From: Anabaena sp. FACHB-1237
GTDB lineage: Bacteria > Cyanobacteriota > Cyanobacteriia > Cyanobacteriales > Nostocaceae
NCBI RefSeq assembly: GCF_014696225.1
Contig: NZ_JACJPV010000011.1
Coordinates: 1 to 64,000 of the forward strand
Length of the DNA stretch: 64,000 nucleotides
Reading direction: 5' to 3'
Part shown: piece after piece, positions 46,766-54,617 of the stretch
Layout: each line of letters starts with the position of its first letter
How positions within the stretch are numbered: position 1 is the first letter of the stretch
Notes under the pieces: model-generated
What the model saw: the letters and a program-made list of their open reading frames with translations, nothing else
Told to the model about the DNA's origin: nothing
Database searches by the model: none
Translations under genes and position numbers: made by a program

Positions 46766-46949
46766 ACCTTAACCCACCATCACACAGATAACGAAAACCT
46801 TCTACTAGAACCTAAATGAGATTGCTTGACTTGTTTCGTATTCTATACTACACTAAATGTGTAATAATTATCAAGCGTCAGATTCGACGGTTTATTAAGT
46901 ATTATTACCATATTGTTACAAAAACTGCAAATCTCTAATGACATAGATT

Positions 46950-48482
46950 ATGTACAAAGTTATGAATAAGCCTTCCCTTCGTAATGCTATATTAACTATT
47001 AGTGTGGCACTAATAATGATATATGTTTTTGTGCCAGAGAGTAAATCATTATTTTCCTATTTAGTAGTTGTGGGATTTGTAGGATTTACTCTTTACTTAA
47101 CATTAGATGGTCAGAAAAAGAAAGAGAAATTAATACATAAAGATACAATTACTAACCTAGAAACAGCAATAAAAACAGAAATTAGGAATTTTTATTCCCA
47201 AAATAAAAGTAATCATGAAAAAATCAATAGAATCGCTTTAATTGATACTAAATGTGTAAATAATGATGATTTTCAGAAATGGGAAAAAGGGAGACGTGAT
47301 TATCAATCTCTGCCTAATTTTTTGCTTTCTATTGGATTATTAGGTACTTTTGCCGGTATTACCATCAATTTATTTCAAATCAGTTTAAATACTAGTGGTA
47401 CAGTAGAATTACAAACAATATTGCCAGGAATTATTAGTTCCATGGCCATAGCTTTTATTAGCAGTTTAGCTGCACTAGGTTGTAGTATGTATTTAACAAA
47501 ATTTCATGCTACATCTGACTTAGAAATAGTAAAAAATAATTTACTAATTTCTCTGGAAAATTATGTTGATAATGAATATTTATTACTTCCCACTAATCAA
47601 AGTAAAGGCAAAATTGATAAATTAATTGATTCCATCAATGATTATTCTGCGAAACTCAGCAATTTCGTATCTAGTTTAGATCAGAATACCCAAAAATTCC
47701 AAAATGCCATGACTTTTGCTGCCAATACACTGAATATATCAGCCAATAATTTTCAAACAGTGGTTAATCAATCATCTCAATCAATGCAAACAGGAGCTAA
47801 TGTTTTAACAAATGCTACTAATAATGTAGCAGGATTAACAACTAAATTTTCTGATTTAATATCATCCTTAGTCCAATCATCAGAATCATTTGATCAAGCT
47901 ACATCTTCATTAAAAATTGGTGCTGATGCTTTAAATAATACCAATTCAAATATCATAAAATTCACCAATAAATTTGCAGATATTACAACATCTTTACTGC
48001 AATCAGCATCATTTTTTGAACAAACAGTATCAACCTTACAAAAATATACAACTACCATGAACAATGTAAATGAAACTCTCGAAAATAACTCTAAAGAAGT
48101 GCAAAATCTCATTCAAAATAATCAAAATAATCTCAATGGAGTTTCTGGTAAATTACTGCAAAATTCAGAAACAATTTCCACATTTACCCAATTATTAAAC
48201 CAAAATATAACGCAAGTTAGCACATCTTTAAATCAGTACATTACCCAAATAGAACAACAAAGTAATAACTTACAAACTCTCAGTGGCGTAATTCAAAATA
48301 CAGCACAATCTTCTAATGTTAATATTAGTCGAGTATCAGGTAATTTAGATAAAAATTCGGACTTGTTAAATAATCAAATTCAGCAATTACAAGAAGTAGC
48401 TACTAAAATTGAACAAAATACTCAATTAATGCAAAGAATTTTACTTTACTTGCAAAAATCACAAGATAGAGAAAACAACTAA
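46950..48482 (+). CDS. ZorA-like MotA/TolQ/ExbB-family proton-channel protein with long helical tail
   Basis: The 510-residue protein has an N-terminal hydrophobic hairpin (residues ~10-55), then a MotA/TolQ/ExbB channel region near 125-190 with NFLLSIGLLGTFAGITINLF and GIISSMAIAFISSLAALGCS. The remaining ~300 residues form a long polar helical tail rich in Asn, Gln and Ser, with an internal 42-residue repeat (VAGLTTKFSDLISSLVQSS, then IIKFTNKFADITTSLLQSA). This plan matches ZorA of Zorya anti-phage systems, but similar motors exist outside defence. The OmpA-like partner follows 29 bp downstream. Confidence 0.8.
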   Translation: MYKVMNKPSLRNAILTISVALIMIYVFVPESKSLFSYLVVVGFVGFTLYLTLDGQKKKEKLIHKDTITNLETAIKTEIRNFYSQNKSNHEKINRIALIDTKCVNNDDFQKWEKGRRDYQSLPNFLLSIGLLGTFAGITINLFQISLNTSGTVELQTILPGIISSMAIAFISSLAALGCSMYLTKFHATSDLEIVKNNLLISLENYVDNEYLLLPTNQSKGKIDKLIDSINDYSAKLSNFVSSLDQNTQKFQNAMTFAANTLNISANNFQTVVNQSSQSMQTGANVLTNATNNVAGLTTKFSDLISSLVQSSESFDQATSSLKIGADALNNTNSNIIKFTNKFADITTSLLQSASFFEQTVSTLQKYTTTMNNVNETLENNSKEVQNLIQNNQNNLNGVSGKLLQNSETISTFTQLLNQNITQVSTSLNQYITQIEQQSNNLQTLSGVIQNTAQSSNVNISRVSGNLDKNSDLLNNQIQQLQEVATKIEQNTQLMQRILLYLQKSQDRENN

Positions 48483-48511
48483 TTAACAATAATCAATAGG
48501 AAGTTATAGTT

Positions 48512-49258
48512 ATGACTAGAAGAAATAGAAATAATAGCAATTCTGTAGAAACATTTACAATTTGGACATCTTTTACAGATTTGATGTCTAATGCGTTCAT
48601 GATTATTACCTTATTACTGTTATTTGTGATTGCGAGATCATCAGCATCTCCCCAGGATAAACACCTATCAAAACCGGAGAAAAACAACAACAATAATAAT
48701 AGTAAACCCACAATTATTTCTCTACCATCGAATAAATATAGCTTTCCCTCTGGTAGTGCTGTTTTACCAGATAATTTACAAGATGATATCAGTAAAAATG
48801 GTCAAGATGGGATAATTTTGCAATTGATTCAAAAAAATATTGCTGAACTGGAAAAAAATGATAAACAAGTGGATGTTATTGAAATAATTGGACATACTGA
48901 TGGCCAAGCAGTAGGTTCTCTAAAATGTAACAATCGCAATAGTAGTAATTTAGATAAAGAATTAGAAAATGTATCTACAGGAAATAAGCAAGTATCTATT
49001 TTATGTCCTAGTTCTAACGCTGATTTAGGTTTAATGAGAGCGTTAGCAGTAGTTAAAGAACTCCAGAAAGCTCAAAAAAATAAACAATCAGGACGTTTTA
49101 AACAACTACAATTTAGAGCCTATTCAGCAGCACAATTACTATTACCTGATGATCAAGGATTTGCCGCTATAGATAGAAATGCTAATTGGAAACGGAGACG
49201 AATAGAAATACGTTTTGCACAAGTTGGAGATTATGTAACCCCTGACAATAATCCTTGA
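48512..49258 (+). CDS. ZorB-like MotB/OmpA-domain stator protein
   Basis: The 248-residue protein has a single transmembrane helix (MSNAFMIITLLLLFVIA) preceded by the conserved proton-carrying Asp in WTSFTDLMSNAF, a poly-Asn linker (KNNNNNNSK) and a C-terminal OmpA/MotB peptidoglycan-binding domain with VIEIIGHTDGQAVG, LGLMRALAVVKELQ and NWKRRRIEIRF. It should form a proton-driven complex with the ZorA-like protein across the inner membrane, anchored to the cell wall. A perfect hairpin terminator follows, and no zorC, zorD or zorE gene is next to it. Confidence 0.82.
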   Translation: MTRRNRNNSNSVETFTIWTSFTDLMSNAFMIITLLLLFVIARSSASPQDKHLSKPEKNNNNNNSKPTIISLPSNKYSFPSGSAVLPDNLQDDISKNGQDGIILQLIQKNIAELEKNDKQVDVIEIIGHTDGQAVGSLKCNNRNSSNLDKELENVSTGNKQVSILCPSSNADLGLMRALAVVKELQKAQKNKQSGRFKQLQFRAYSAAQLLLPDDQGFAAIDRNANWKRRRIEIRFAQVGDYVTPDNNP

Positions 49259-49262
49259 TTGA

Positions 49263-49293
49263 GATCCCCGACTTCTTCAAGAAGTCGGGGATC
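49263..49293. terminator. Perfect palindromic terminator after the ZorB-like gene
   Basis: GATCCCCGACTTCTT and AAGAAGTCGGGGATC pair completely around one base, 4 bp past the stop, and TTGTTCTTG follows. It closes the two-gene motor unit and belongs to the same family as the hairpin at 1370. Confidence 0.8.
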
Positions 49294-49367
49294 TTGTTCT
49301 TGACCACTTTGATTTTCCCTAAATCTCGTTTATATTATTCTATAATAACGCCATTATCATATTTATT

Positions 49368-50339
49368 ATGCAGACTCAAAAACCATCTGTTAGTTTAATC
49401 CGAGCTAAATCCTACGCCCAAGACGCTTTAAAAGAATCCTTAGAAACACTATTAGAACCTTTAGGAGGAATGGGTGCTTTCGTGAAACCAGGAAACCGAG
49501 TCCTTCTTAAACCTAATTTACTCACTGGTTCACGGCCTACAAAAGAATGTACCACACGCCCCGAATTAGTTCGCGCTGTGGCAGAAATGGTAATTGCTGT
49601 GGGTGGTAATCCATTTTTAGGAGATAGTCCCGCTTTTGGGAGTGCTAAAGGTGTGGCAATTGCTAATGGTTTATTACCAATTTTACAAGAGTTAAATATT
49701 CCCATTGTGGAATTTAGTGGTAAACGTTATCAAACTATTAGTGATAATTTTAATCATCTACTTTTATCAAAAGAAGCTATGTCCGCAGATGTGATTATTA
49801 ACTTACCAAAAGTTAAATCTCATGCCCAATTAACTATCACTTTAGGTGTGAAAAATTTATTTGGTTGTGTTCCAGGAAAAATGAAAGCCTGGTGGCATTT
49901 GGAAGCCGGGAAAGATGCCCAGAGATTTGGCGAAATGTTGGTAGAAACTGCTAGAGCAATTAATCCTAGTTTAACCATTGTTGATGGCATTATTGGTCAT
50001 GAAGGTAATGGTCCTAGTGGTGGAGAACCAAGATTATTGCAAGTTTTAGGGGCTTCTAGTAATGTGTTTGCCTTAGATCGGGCTATGTTAGAAATTCTCC
50101 AAGTTGCTCCCTCACAAGTACCCACAATTACCGCTTCTCAAAGATTGGGAATTTGTCCAGATTTAGATGAAATAGAATTTCCTAGTTTAACACCAGAGTT
50201 ATTACAAATAGCGGATTGGAAACTACCTGATCAGTTAATGCCTATAGATTTTGCTTTACCTCGTGTTATTAAATCTACTTTTAGGGATCTTTACATCAGG
50301 TTGATTAAGGAAAAGAAAGGTGTTTATGGTCAGAGTTAA
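49368..50339 (+). CDS. DUF362 family protein
   Basis: The 323-residue protein carries the DUF362 signatures: NRVLLKPNLLTG, MSADVIINLPKVKSH, LTITLGVKNLFGCVPG and PSLTIVDGIIGHEGNGPSGG. No CxxC iron-sulfur motif is present, unlike ferredoxin-fused members. The biochemical role is not established for the family. It is monocistronic, with a strong terminator downstream. Confidence 0.9.
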   Translation: MQTQKPSVSLIRAKSYAQDALKESLETLLEPLGGMGAFVKPGNRVLLKPNLLTGSRPTKECTTRPELVRAVAEMVIAVGGNPFLGDSPAFGSAKGVAIANGLLPILQELNIPIVEFSGKRYQTISDNFNHLLLSKEAMSADVIINLPKVKSHAQLTITLGVKNLFGCVPGKMKAWWHLEAGKDAQRFGEMLVETARAINPSLTIVDGIIGHEGNGPSGGEPRLLQVLGASSNVFALDRAMLEILQVAPSQVPTITASQRLGICPDLDEIEFPSLTPELLQIADWKLPDQLMPIDFALPRVIKSTFRDLYIRLIKEKKGVYGQS

Positions 50340-50419
50340 TTAGCTGTTGCAACTGTTGTTACAGTAATTTTGCGAAGAAAAAAGTAGTTTGTAAATACGC
50401 TCCGATTATTTAACCACAT

Positions 50420-50444
50420 CGCTCTCGTTAGAGGGCGTTTTTTT
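50420..50444 (+). terminator. Rho-independent terminator
   Basis: The stem CGCTCTC / GAGGGCG with loop GTTA is followed by seven T residues. It ends the DUF362 transcript and lies 145 bp ahead of ppa. Confidence 0.9.
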
Positions 50445-50589
50445 ATAATTGATAAATTTTAACCTGTCTCCTCTCTCCTGTGACTTGTCACCTAACTACT
50501 ATAGCCATAAATCCACAATTGTCCTAAAATTCTACAGGGTAGCTGAAATATAGGCTACAAAGTTTAATAATTAAAATAGGAGTTTTGTT

Positions 50590-51108
50590 GTGGATCTATC
50601 TCTAATTGCAGCCCAACCTAAACAGGGTGTAGTTAATGTACTAATTGAAATTGCTGGTGGCAGCAAAAATAAATATGAGTATGATAAGGATTTACAGGCT
50701 TTTGCGTTAGATCGTGTATTATATTCTTCTGTTAAATACCCTTATGACTACGGTTTTATCCCCAATACCCTGGCAGATGATGGCGATCCTTTAGATGGTA
50801 TGGTATTAATGGATGAGCCAACTTTCCCCGGTTGTGTGATTGCCGCTAGACCTATTGGGTTCTTGGAAATGATTGATGGTGGAGATCGTGATGAAAAAAT
50901 TCTTTGTGTTCCCGCTAAAGATCCCCGCTATGCTGATGTAAAATCTCTGAAAGATATTGCTCCTCACCGTTTAGATGAAATTGCTGAATTTTTCCGTAGT
51001 TATAAAAATTTGGAGAAAAAAGTAACAGAAATCCTCGGTTGGCAAGATGTGGAATTTGTAGCACCTTTAGTAGCTAAGTGTATCCAAGCTGCTGCTCAAA
51101 AAGGTTAG
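50590..51108 (+). CDS. ppa: Inorganic pyrophosphatase, family I
   Basis: The 172-residue soluble enzyme has [39 protein letters not shown] with the metal-binding Asp residues, and [11 protein letters not shown]. It hydrolyses pyrophosphate to two phosphates, pulling biosynthesis forward. The start is GTG at 50590 ([13 protein letters not shown]), supported by AGGAG about 8 bp upstream. Confidence 0.97.
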   Translation: MDLSLIAAQPKQGVVNVLIEIAGGSKNKYEYDKDLQAFALDRVLYSSVKYPYDYGFIPNTLADDGDPLDGMVLMDEPTFPGCVIAARPIGFLEMIDGGDRDEKILCVPAKDPRYADVKSLKDIAPHRLDEIAEFFRSYKNLEKKVTEILGWQDVEFVAPLVAKCIQAAAQKG

Positions 51109-51126
51109 TTATCAATCATTAAGTGT

Positions 51127-51222
51127 CAGGATTGACGCAAGTGGCACATCGGTAGGGTGCGTCAGATATCAATAATTTGTTTATTTGCCAAATTTATGCC
51201 GTCTGACGCACCCTACAACTAG
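51127..51222. mobile_element. Family A element, shortened
   Basis: AGGATTGACGCAAGTGGCAC at the left and the core GTAGGGTGCGTCAGATATCA ... GTCTGACGCACCCTACAACT remain. The right terminal repeat is absent. It lies between ppa and panD. Confidence 0.75.
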
Positions 51223-51363
51223 CTAGTTTGATGCACTGCAAGCACCAAGAAAAGGAAAATTTTTCTTCTTCCTGAACTCCTATACACACTGAGTAAAATT
51301 CAGTTATAATTTGCTGATAAAACTCAAAACTTTCCCTGGTTGCAAAAAAAAAGTGAAACCCCA

Positions 51364-51759
51364 ATGGAGCGCACTCTCTTATCAGCAAAAATTCATAATT
51401 GTACCCTCACGGGCGCTAATATTAACTATGTGGGTAGTATCAGTATTGATGAGATTCTTTTGGAAAAAGCTGGTATACTACCTTATGAGCAAGTACAAGT
51501 GGTGAACATTGCCAATGGTGAGCGTTTTATTACTTATGCGATCGCTGCTCCAGCTAACTCAGGGAAAATTGAGTTGAATGGTGCGGCGGCTCGTTTAGGT
51601 ATAATTGGCGATCGCTTGATTATCATGACTTACGGGCAATTTACCATGGATGAGTTAAAATATTACTCTCCCACTGTTGTAATTGTGAATGAACAAAATC
51701 AGTTACTAGAAGTCCGAAATTATAATGATATGCTTACTAAGCTGCTGTATAAAACCTAG
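51364..51759 (+). CDS. panD: Aspartate 1-decarboxylase, pyruvoyl enzyme precursor
   Basis: From the ATG at 51364 the 131-residue protein begins [20 protein letters not shown] and has the self-cleavage site YVGS-ISIDE with Ser at residue 25, exactly where PanD proenzymes cleave to create the pyruvoyl group. [19 protein letters not shown] follows. It makes beta-alanine for pantothenate. The eight extra codons upstream would shift Ser25 and are rejected. Confidence 0.97.
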   Translation: MERTLLSAKIHNCTLTGANINYVGSISIDEILLEKAGILPYEQVQVVNIANGERFITYAIAAPANSGKIELNGAAARLGIIGDRLIIMTYGQFTMDELKYYSPTVVIVNEQNQLLEVRNYNDMLTKLLYKT

Positions 51760-52351
51760 ACATTCCCCTGTACAGGAGTTAAAGGAGTTTTTGTATTTGA
51801 AAATTTTAATTTCTTAAACTGAAAATCCTTTGTTTTGGTACTCTATCCCTCAAAACTTTCGATCTACTACTTATTACACTTGTATTCATACTACACAATG
51901 AAGTGCAGAATGTGGGTTATACAATCACAGAAGAACACGCTAAATCTTTCAATCATGACTTCCATGAAATTTGTAAAGATTTAGTAAAGAACTAAGAAAA
52001 AACAGGTTTTGGTGGATATGGGGAGAGCGATCGCGTAAGGGGGAAGATCATGCTTACACAAGATGATCAACCAGTGGCAGAAATTGAAAGATATAATTCC
52101 TGGAATTATGTCTATTTTGTCTATGCAAAATCCTTGATTTTTCTATAGTTATCATTAACAATAAAAGCATCATGTTCCATACATGATTGTAGCCAAAAAA
52201 GTGACAGAAGCCCTTATTTATGTCCGCACTTGCGGGCATATTACTTATTTTATATCATATCTCTTATATTGATGCACAATGTGAAAATCAGCAGTGGGTA
52301 ATCTGATAGAATTAACCATAACTAATTCCATAGCTAATTAATTGTGGTTCT
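51760..52351. other. 592-bp region with small open fragments
   Basis: At about 51897-51995 a fragment without a start reads NEVQNVGYTITEEHAKSFNH and ends HEICKDLVKN. A second fragment near 52050 reads MLTQDDQPVAEIERYNSWNY. Both look like gene relics without a recognised family. A GTCCGC-actt-GCGGGC hairpin lies at about 52221-52236. Confidence 0.4.
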
Positions 52352-52972
52352 ATGACAACTAATTTATCATCTACCTCCCAACCTGATTTTCTGATCCCTT
52401 TAACTCAAACTGCTATCTGTTATCGAGAAAATCAACCACTTCCTCCAGCAGTAATTATAGTTGATGCTTTATTGCAAGCAGAAAATTATGCTAAAAAACA
52501 AAAAGTTAAATACAATTTTTCCTTATTAAATGGTAAATGGCGTTTATGTTTTGCTACTGGTACTAAAAAAGCTAGGGCAAAAGGAGGCATAATTTTAGGA
52601 CAAGGACGATATGTGCCTAAATTTGTCCCTATTCATATTACTTTTTCTTCTAGTTTAGAAAACGATACAATGTTAAAAGGCACAATTACTAATCAAGTGC
52701 AGTTAGGCTCAATGTTACTACAATTAAGTGGTTTAACTAAATATTTAGATAAAAAGAATATTCTGGCTTTTGATTTTTTGCAAATGCAGTTAAGTTTATT
52801 TACTAAAACTATTTTTACTAAGTCCATTAGTTCCACTGGGGAAAATCAAGATTTCCATGAAAATCCTATTGGTAAATTACCTTTTTTTAGCTTTTTCTTA
52901 GTTACAGAAAATATGATTGCTGCTAGAGGTAAAGGTGGAGGTTTAGCTTTATGGATAAGGGAAAAAAGTTAA
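52352..52972 (+). CDS. Plastid-lipid-associated protein/fibrillin-like protein
   Basis: The 206-residue protein has SLLNGKWRLCFATGTKKARA, the usual opening strand of a PAP/fibrillin lipocalin-like barrel, and ends with FFSFFLVTENMIAARGKGGG and LALWIRE, a common ending of these proteins. There is no signal peptide. Fibrillins associate with thylakoid or lipid bodies and bind lipophilic molecules. The family assignment rests on these two segments only. Confidence 0.65.
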   Translation: MTTNLSSTSQPDFLIPLTQTAICYRENQPLPPAVIIVDALLQAENYAKKQKVKYNFSLLNGKWRLCFATGTKKARAKGGIILGQGRYVPKFVPIHITFSSSLENDTMLKGTITNQVQLGSMLLQLSGLTKYLDKKNILAFDFLQMQLSLFTKTIFTKSISSTGENQDFHENPIGKLPFFSFFLVTENMIAARGKGGGLALWIREKS

Positions 52973-53109
52973 AATTAGAGGTTGTTTTAAAAGTTTTGGA
53001 TTAAGAGGATGCTTGGAAAGTCTAAATTAACACAAAAATCGGCCATTAGAAATCGCGTCTACACAGGCAAAACCTGCCTAAGCAGGTTAAAAATCCTTGG
53101 TTTTTCCTT

Positions 53110-53150
53110 AGTCCACGCAGGTGGTCACTGAGCCTGTCGAAGTGTGGACT
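53110..53150. repeat. Inverted repeat AGTCCAC/GTGGACT
   Basis: AGTCCACGCAGGTGGTCACT and TCGAAGTGTGGACT frame a degenerate hairpin unit, part of a block (about 53050-53160) with more short inverted pieces (AACCTGCCTAAGCAGGTT). It is non-coding. Confidence 0.55.
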
Positions 53151-53159
53151 TTGTCTGTA

Positions 53160-53263
53160 TAAGCTCTTGTGCCTTTAACTTGAATAATTAATACAAGCAA
53201 GATGCTTGTGCTACTGTAACTTCAGGTTTTTTAATTATACAGTGAGTGCTGCACATTAGCTTA
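53160..53263 (+). mobile_element. Family C element with TA flanks
   Basis: TA-AGCTCTTGTGCCTTTAAC at the left and GTGCTGCACATTAGCT-TA at the right. It is in the same orientation as the copy at 63262 and nearly identical to it. Confidence 0.88.
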
Positions 53264-53282
53264 ATAGCCAATTATATTCACC

Positions 53283-53631
53283 CTATACTTTTACAACATT
53301 CTCTAAGATTCTCCCTGTATAAACATTGCGCTGTTTTTCAATGGTATCACTGCCCATAGAATATTGATTAATGACAATGCCATCACCAAAATTGCGGGTA
53401 TTTTGGTTTGGGGCTAATAAATAACCAATGTGATCATCTTTAACATACCGCAGTTTCCGTGATTATGAGGTACAGATGTTAATGATAAAACCCTTGTAAC
53501 ACAAGCATCTTGCTGTGTTCATAATGTACCTCATGTAAATAGAATGTGCTGTAAATGAGAGGATTACCAAAACTAAAGAGCGATCGTAAACCTAAATCAA
53601 CCAATACCAATTCCCTATCAAACCCTAGGTA
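53283..53631 (-). pseudogene. 3' gene fragment interrupted by a family B element
   Basis: On the minus strand the fragment reads GFDRELVLVDLGLRSLFSFG NPLI, is interrupted by the element at 53446-53553, and resumes YVKDDHIGYLLAPNQNTRNF, GDGIVINQYSMGSDTIEKQR and NVYTGRILENVVKV before a stop. Removing the element with one TA restores a continuous 81-codon frame. The upstream part of the gene is missing, and I do not recognise the family. Confidence 0.75.
53446..53553. mobile_element. Family B element inserted in a coding fragment
   Basis: The ends are TA-CCGCAGTTTCCGTG and AGAATGTGCTG-TA. The host frame is restored exactly when the element plus one TA is removed, so the duplicated target is TA. 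Confidence 0.9.
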
Positions 53632-53923
53632 TTACTAATCATTTTTATATGGATTGTGGTATGATAGTTTTGATAAATTTTACGCAAAACCGCGTTCTTA
53701 TTCACAGTACAGACGTTTCATGGAACATCCTTAATGTTTTACGTTAAGTTGACACTTATGATCGGTGCTAAACCCTTACTGACTCTTGACTCCTGACTCC
53801 TGACCAATGACTCTTAAAATCATAATAGTAATTTCACATTATTAGCCAACATAAGGACTAAAATCAAGACGGACAGATTTGTAATTGAAATATTTGTATG
53901 TAATAAAGGAGGCTTAGAAAACT

Positions 53924-54064
53924 ATGTCCGACTTAAATCGTGGCATTATGAAATTTGCTGGTGCCGATTCACCTAAACTAGTTACCATATCCACTATATT
54001 AGTCTTAGGATCAATAACTATACTGATTTTGTGGGCGCTCAGTTCTGCCTACGCACTAGGATAA
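53924..54064 (+). CDS. 46-residue single-span membrane protein
   Basis: The protein reads MSDLNRGIMKFAGADSPKLV followed by one hydrophobic helix (ISTILVLGSITILILWALS) and a short tail. A strong ribosome-binding site, AAGGAGG, lies 10 bp ahead of the ATG, and a 12-bp hairpin follows the stop, so this is a real small gene. The form resembles small subunits of photosynthetic or respiratory complexes, but I cannot name it. Confidence 0.75.
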   Translation: MSDLNRGIMKFAGADSPKLVTISTILVLGSITILILWALSSAYALG

Positions 54065-54079
54065 CAATATTAACAAATC

Positions 54080-54125
54080 ATCACCAGATAATCTGAAGAT
54101 GTACAATCTAAGTTTATCTGGTGAT
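54080..54125 (+). terminator. Hairpin after the 46-residue membrane protein gene
   Basis: ATCACCAGATAA (54080-54091) pairs perfectly with TTATCTGGTGAT (54114-54125) around a 22-base loop, 15 bp past the stop. It lacks a T run, so termination is likely rather than proven. Confidence 0.6.
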
Positions 54126-54175
54126 GGGTTATTGGTGATAGGTAATCACTGATAGGTAGTTGGTGTCATAAAAAT

Positions 54176-54283
54176 TACAGCAGTTTCCGTTATTATGAGG
54201 TACAGATGTTAATGATAAAACCCTTGTAACACAGGCATCTTGCTGTGTTCATGGTGTACCTTATGTAGATGGAATGTGCTGTG
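54176..54283. mobile_element. Family B element
   Basis: ACAGCAGTTTCCGTTATTAT and GATGGAATGTGCTGTG are the ends. The right flanking TA has been lost. The interior matches the copy at 18208. Confidence 0.85.
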
Positions 54284-54418
54284 TTACCAGCATTTAACCA
54301 TCAGTAATTAGCTTTCATCTGTGGGTAGGTGAAATTTTCATCAAGTCATAATTTTGTTAAATTCTATCATGGCCAATTAATGACAGATTAGACTTAAACA
54401 GAGGATAAATTTACACAC

Positions 54419-54511
54419 AAGCTGATGTGCAACTAAAGTATATCACCAAAAAACCTAAAATTAGAGCAAGGAACATACTTGTATTATCCAAATTAAAAGC
54501 ACAACAGCTTA
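54419..54511 (-). mobile_element. Family C element, old diverged copy
   Basis: AAGCTGATGTGCAACT at the left and AATTAAAAGCACAACAGCTT at the right are recognisable, while the centre has diverged and shortened by about 10 bp. This is an older insertion than the other C copies. Confidence 0.6.
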
Positions 54512-54617
54512 TCTGTGTTTTTAACCTTTTACTAAAAACTGATAGCTGACTACTGACTACTGACTACTGTTATATTAAATTGAAAATTTAAAACTTACAT
54601 CAAGAAACAAATAAATA

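Noticed and set aside
45767..49293. A complete Zorya defence system
   Set aside because: Only ZorA/ZorB-like proteins are present; no ZorC, ZorD or ZorE homologue lies within the window, so a full system cannot be claimed.
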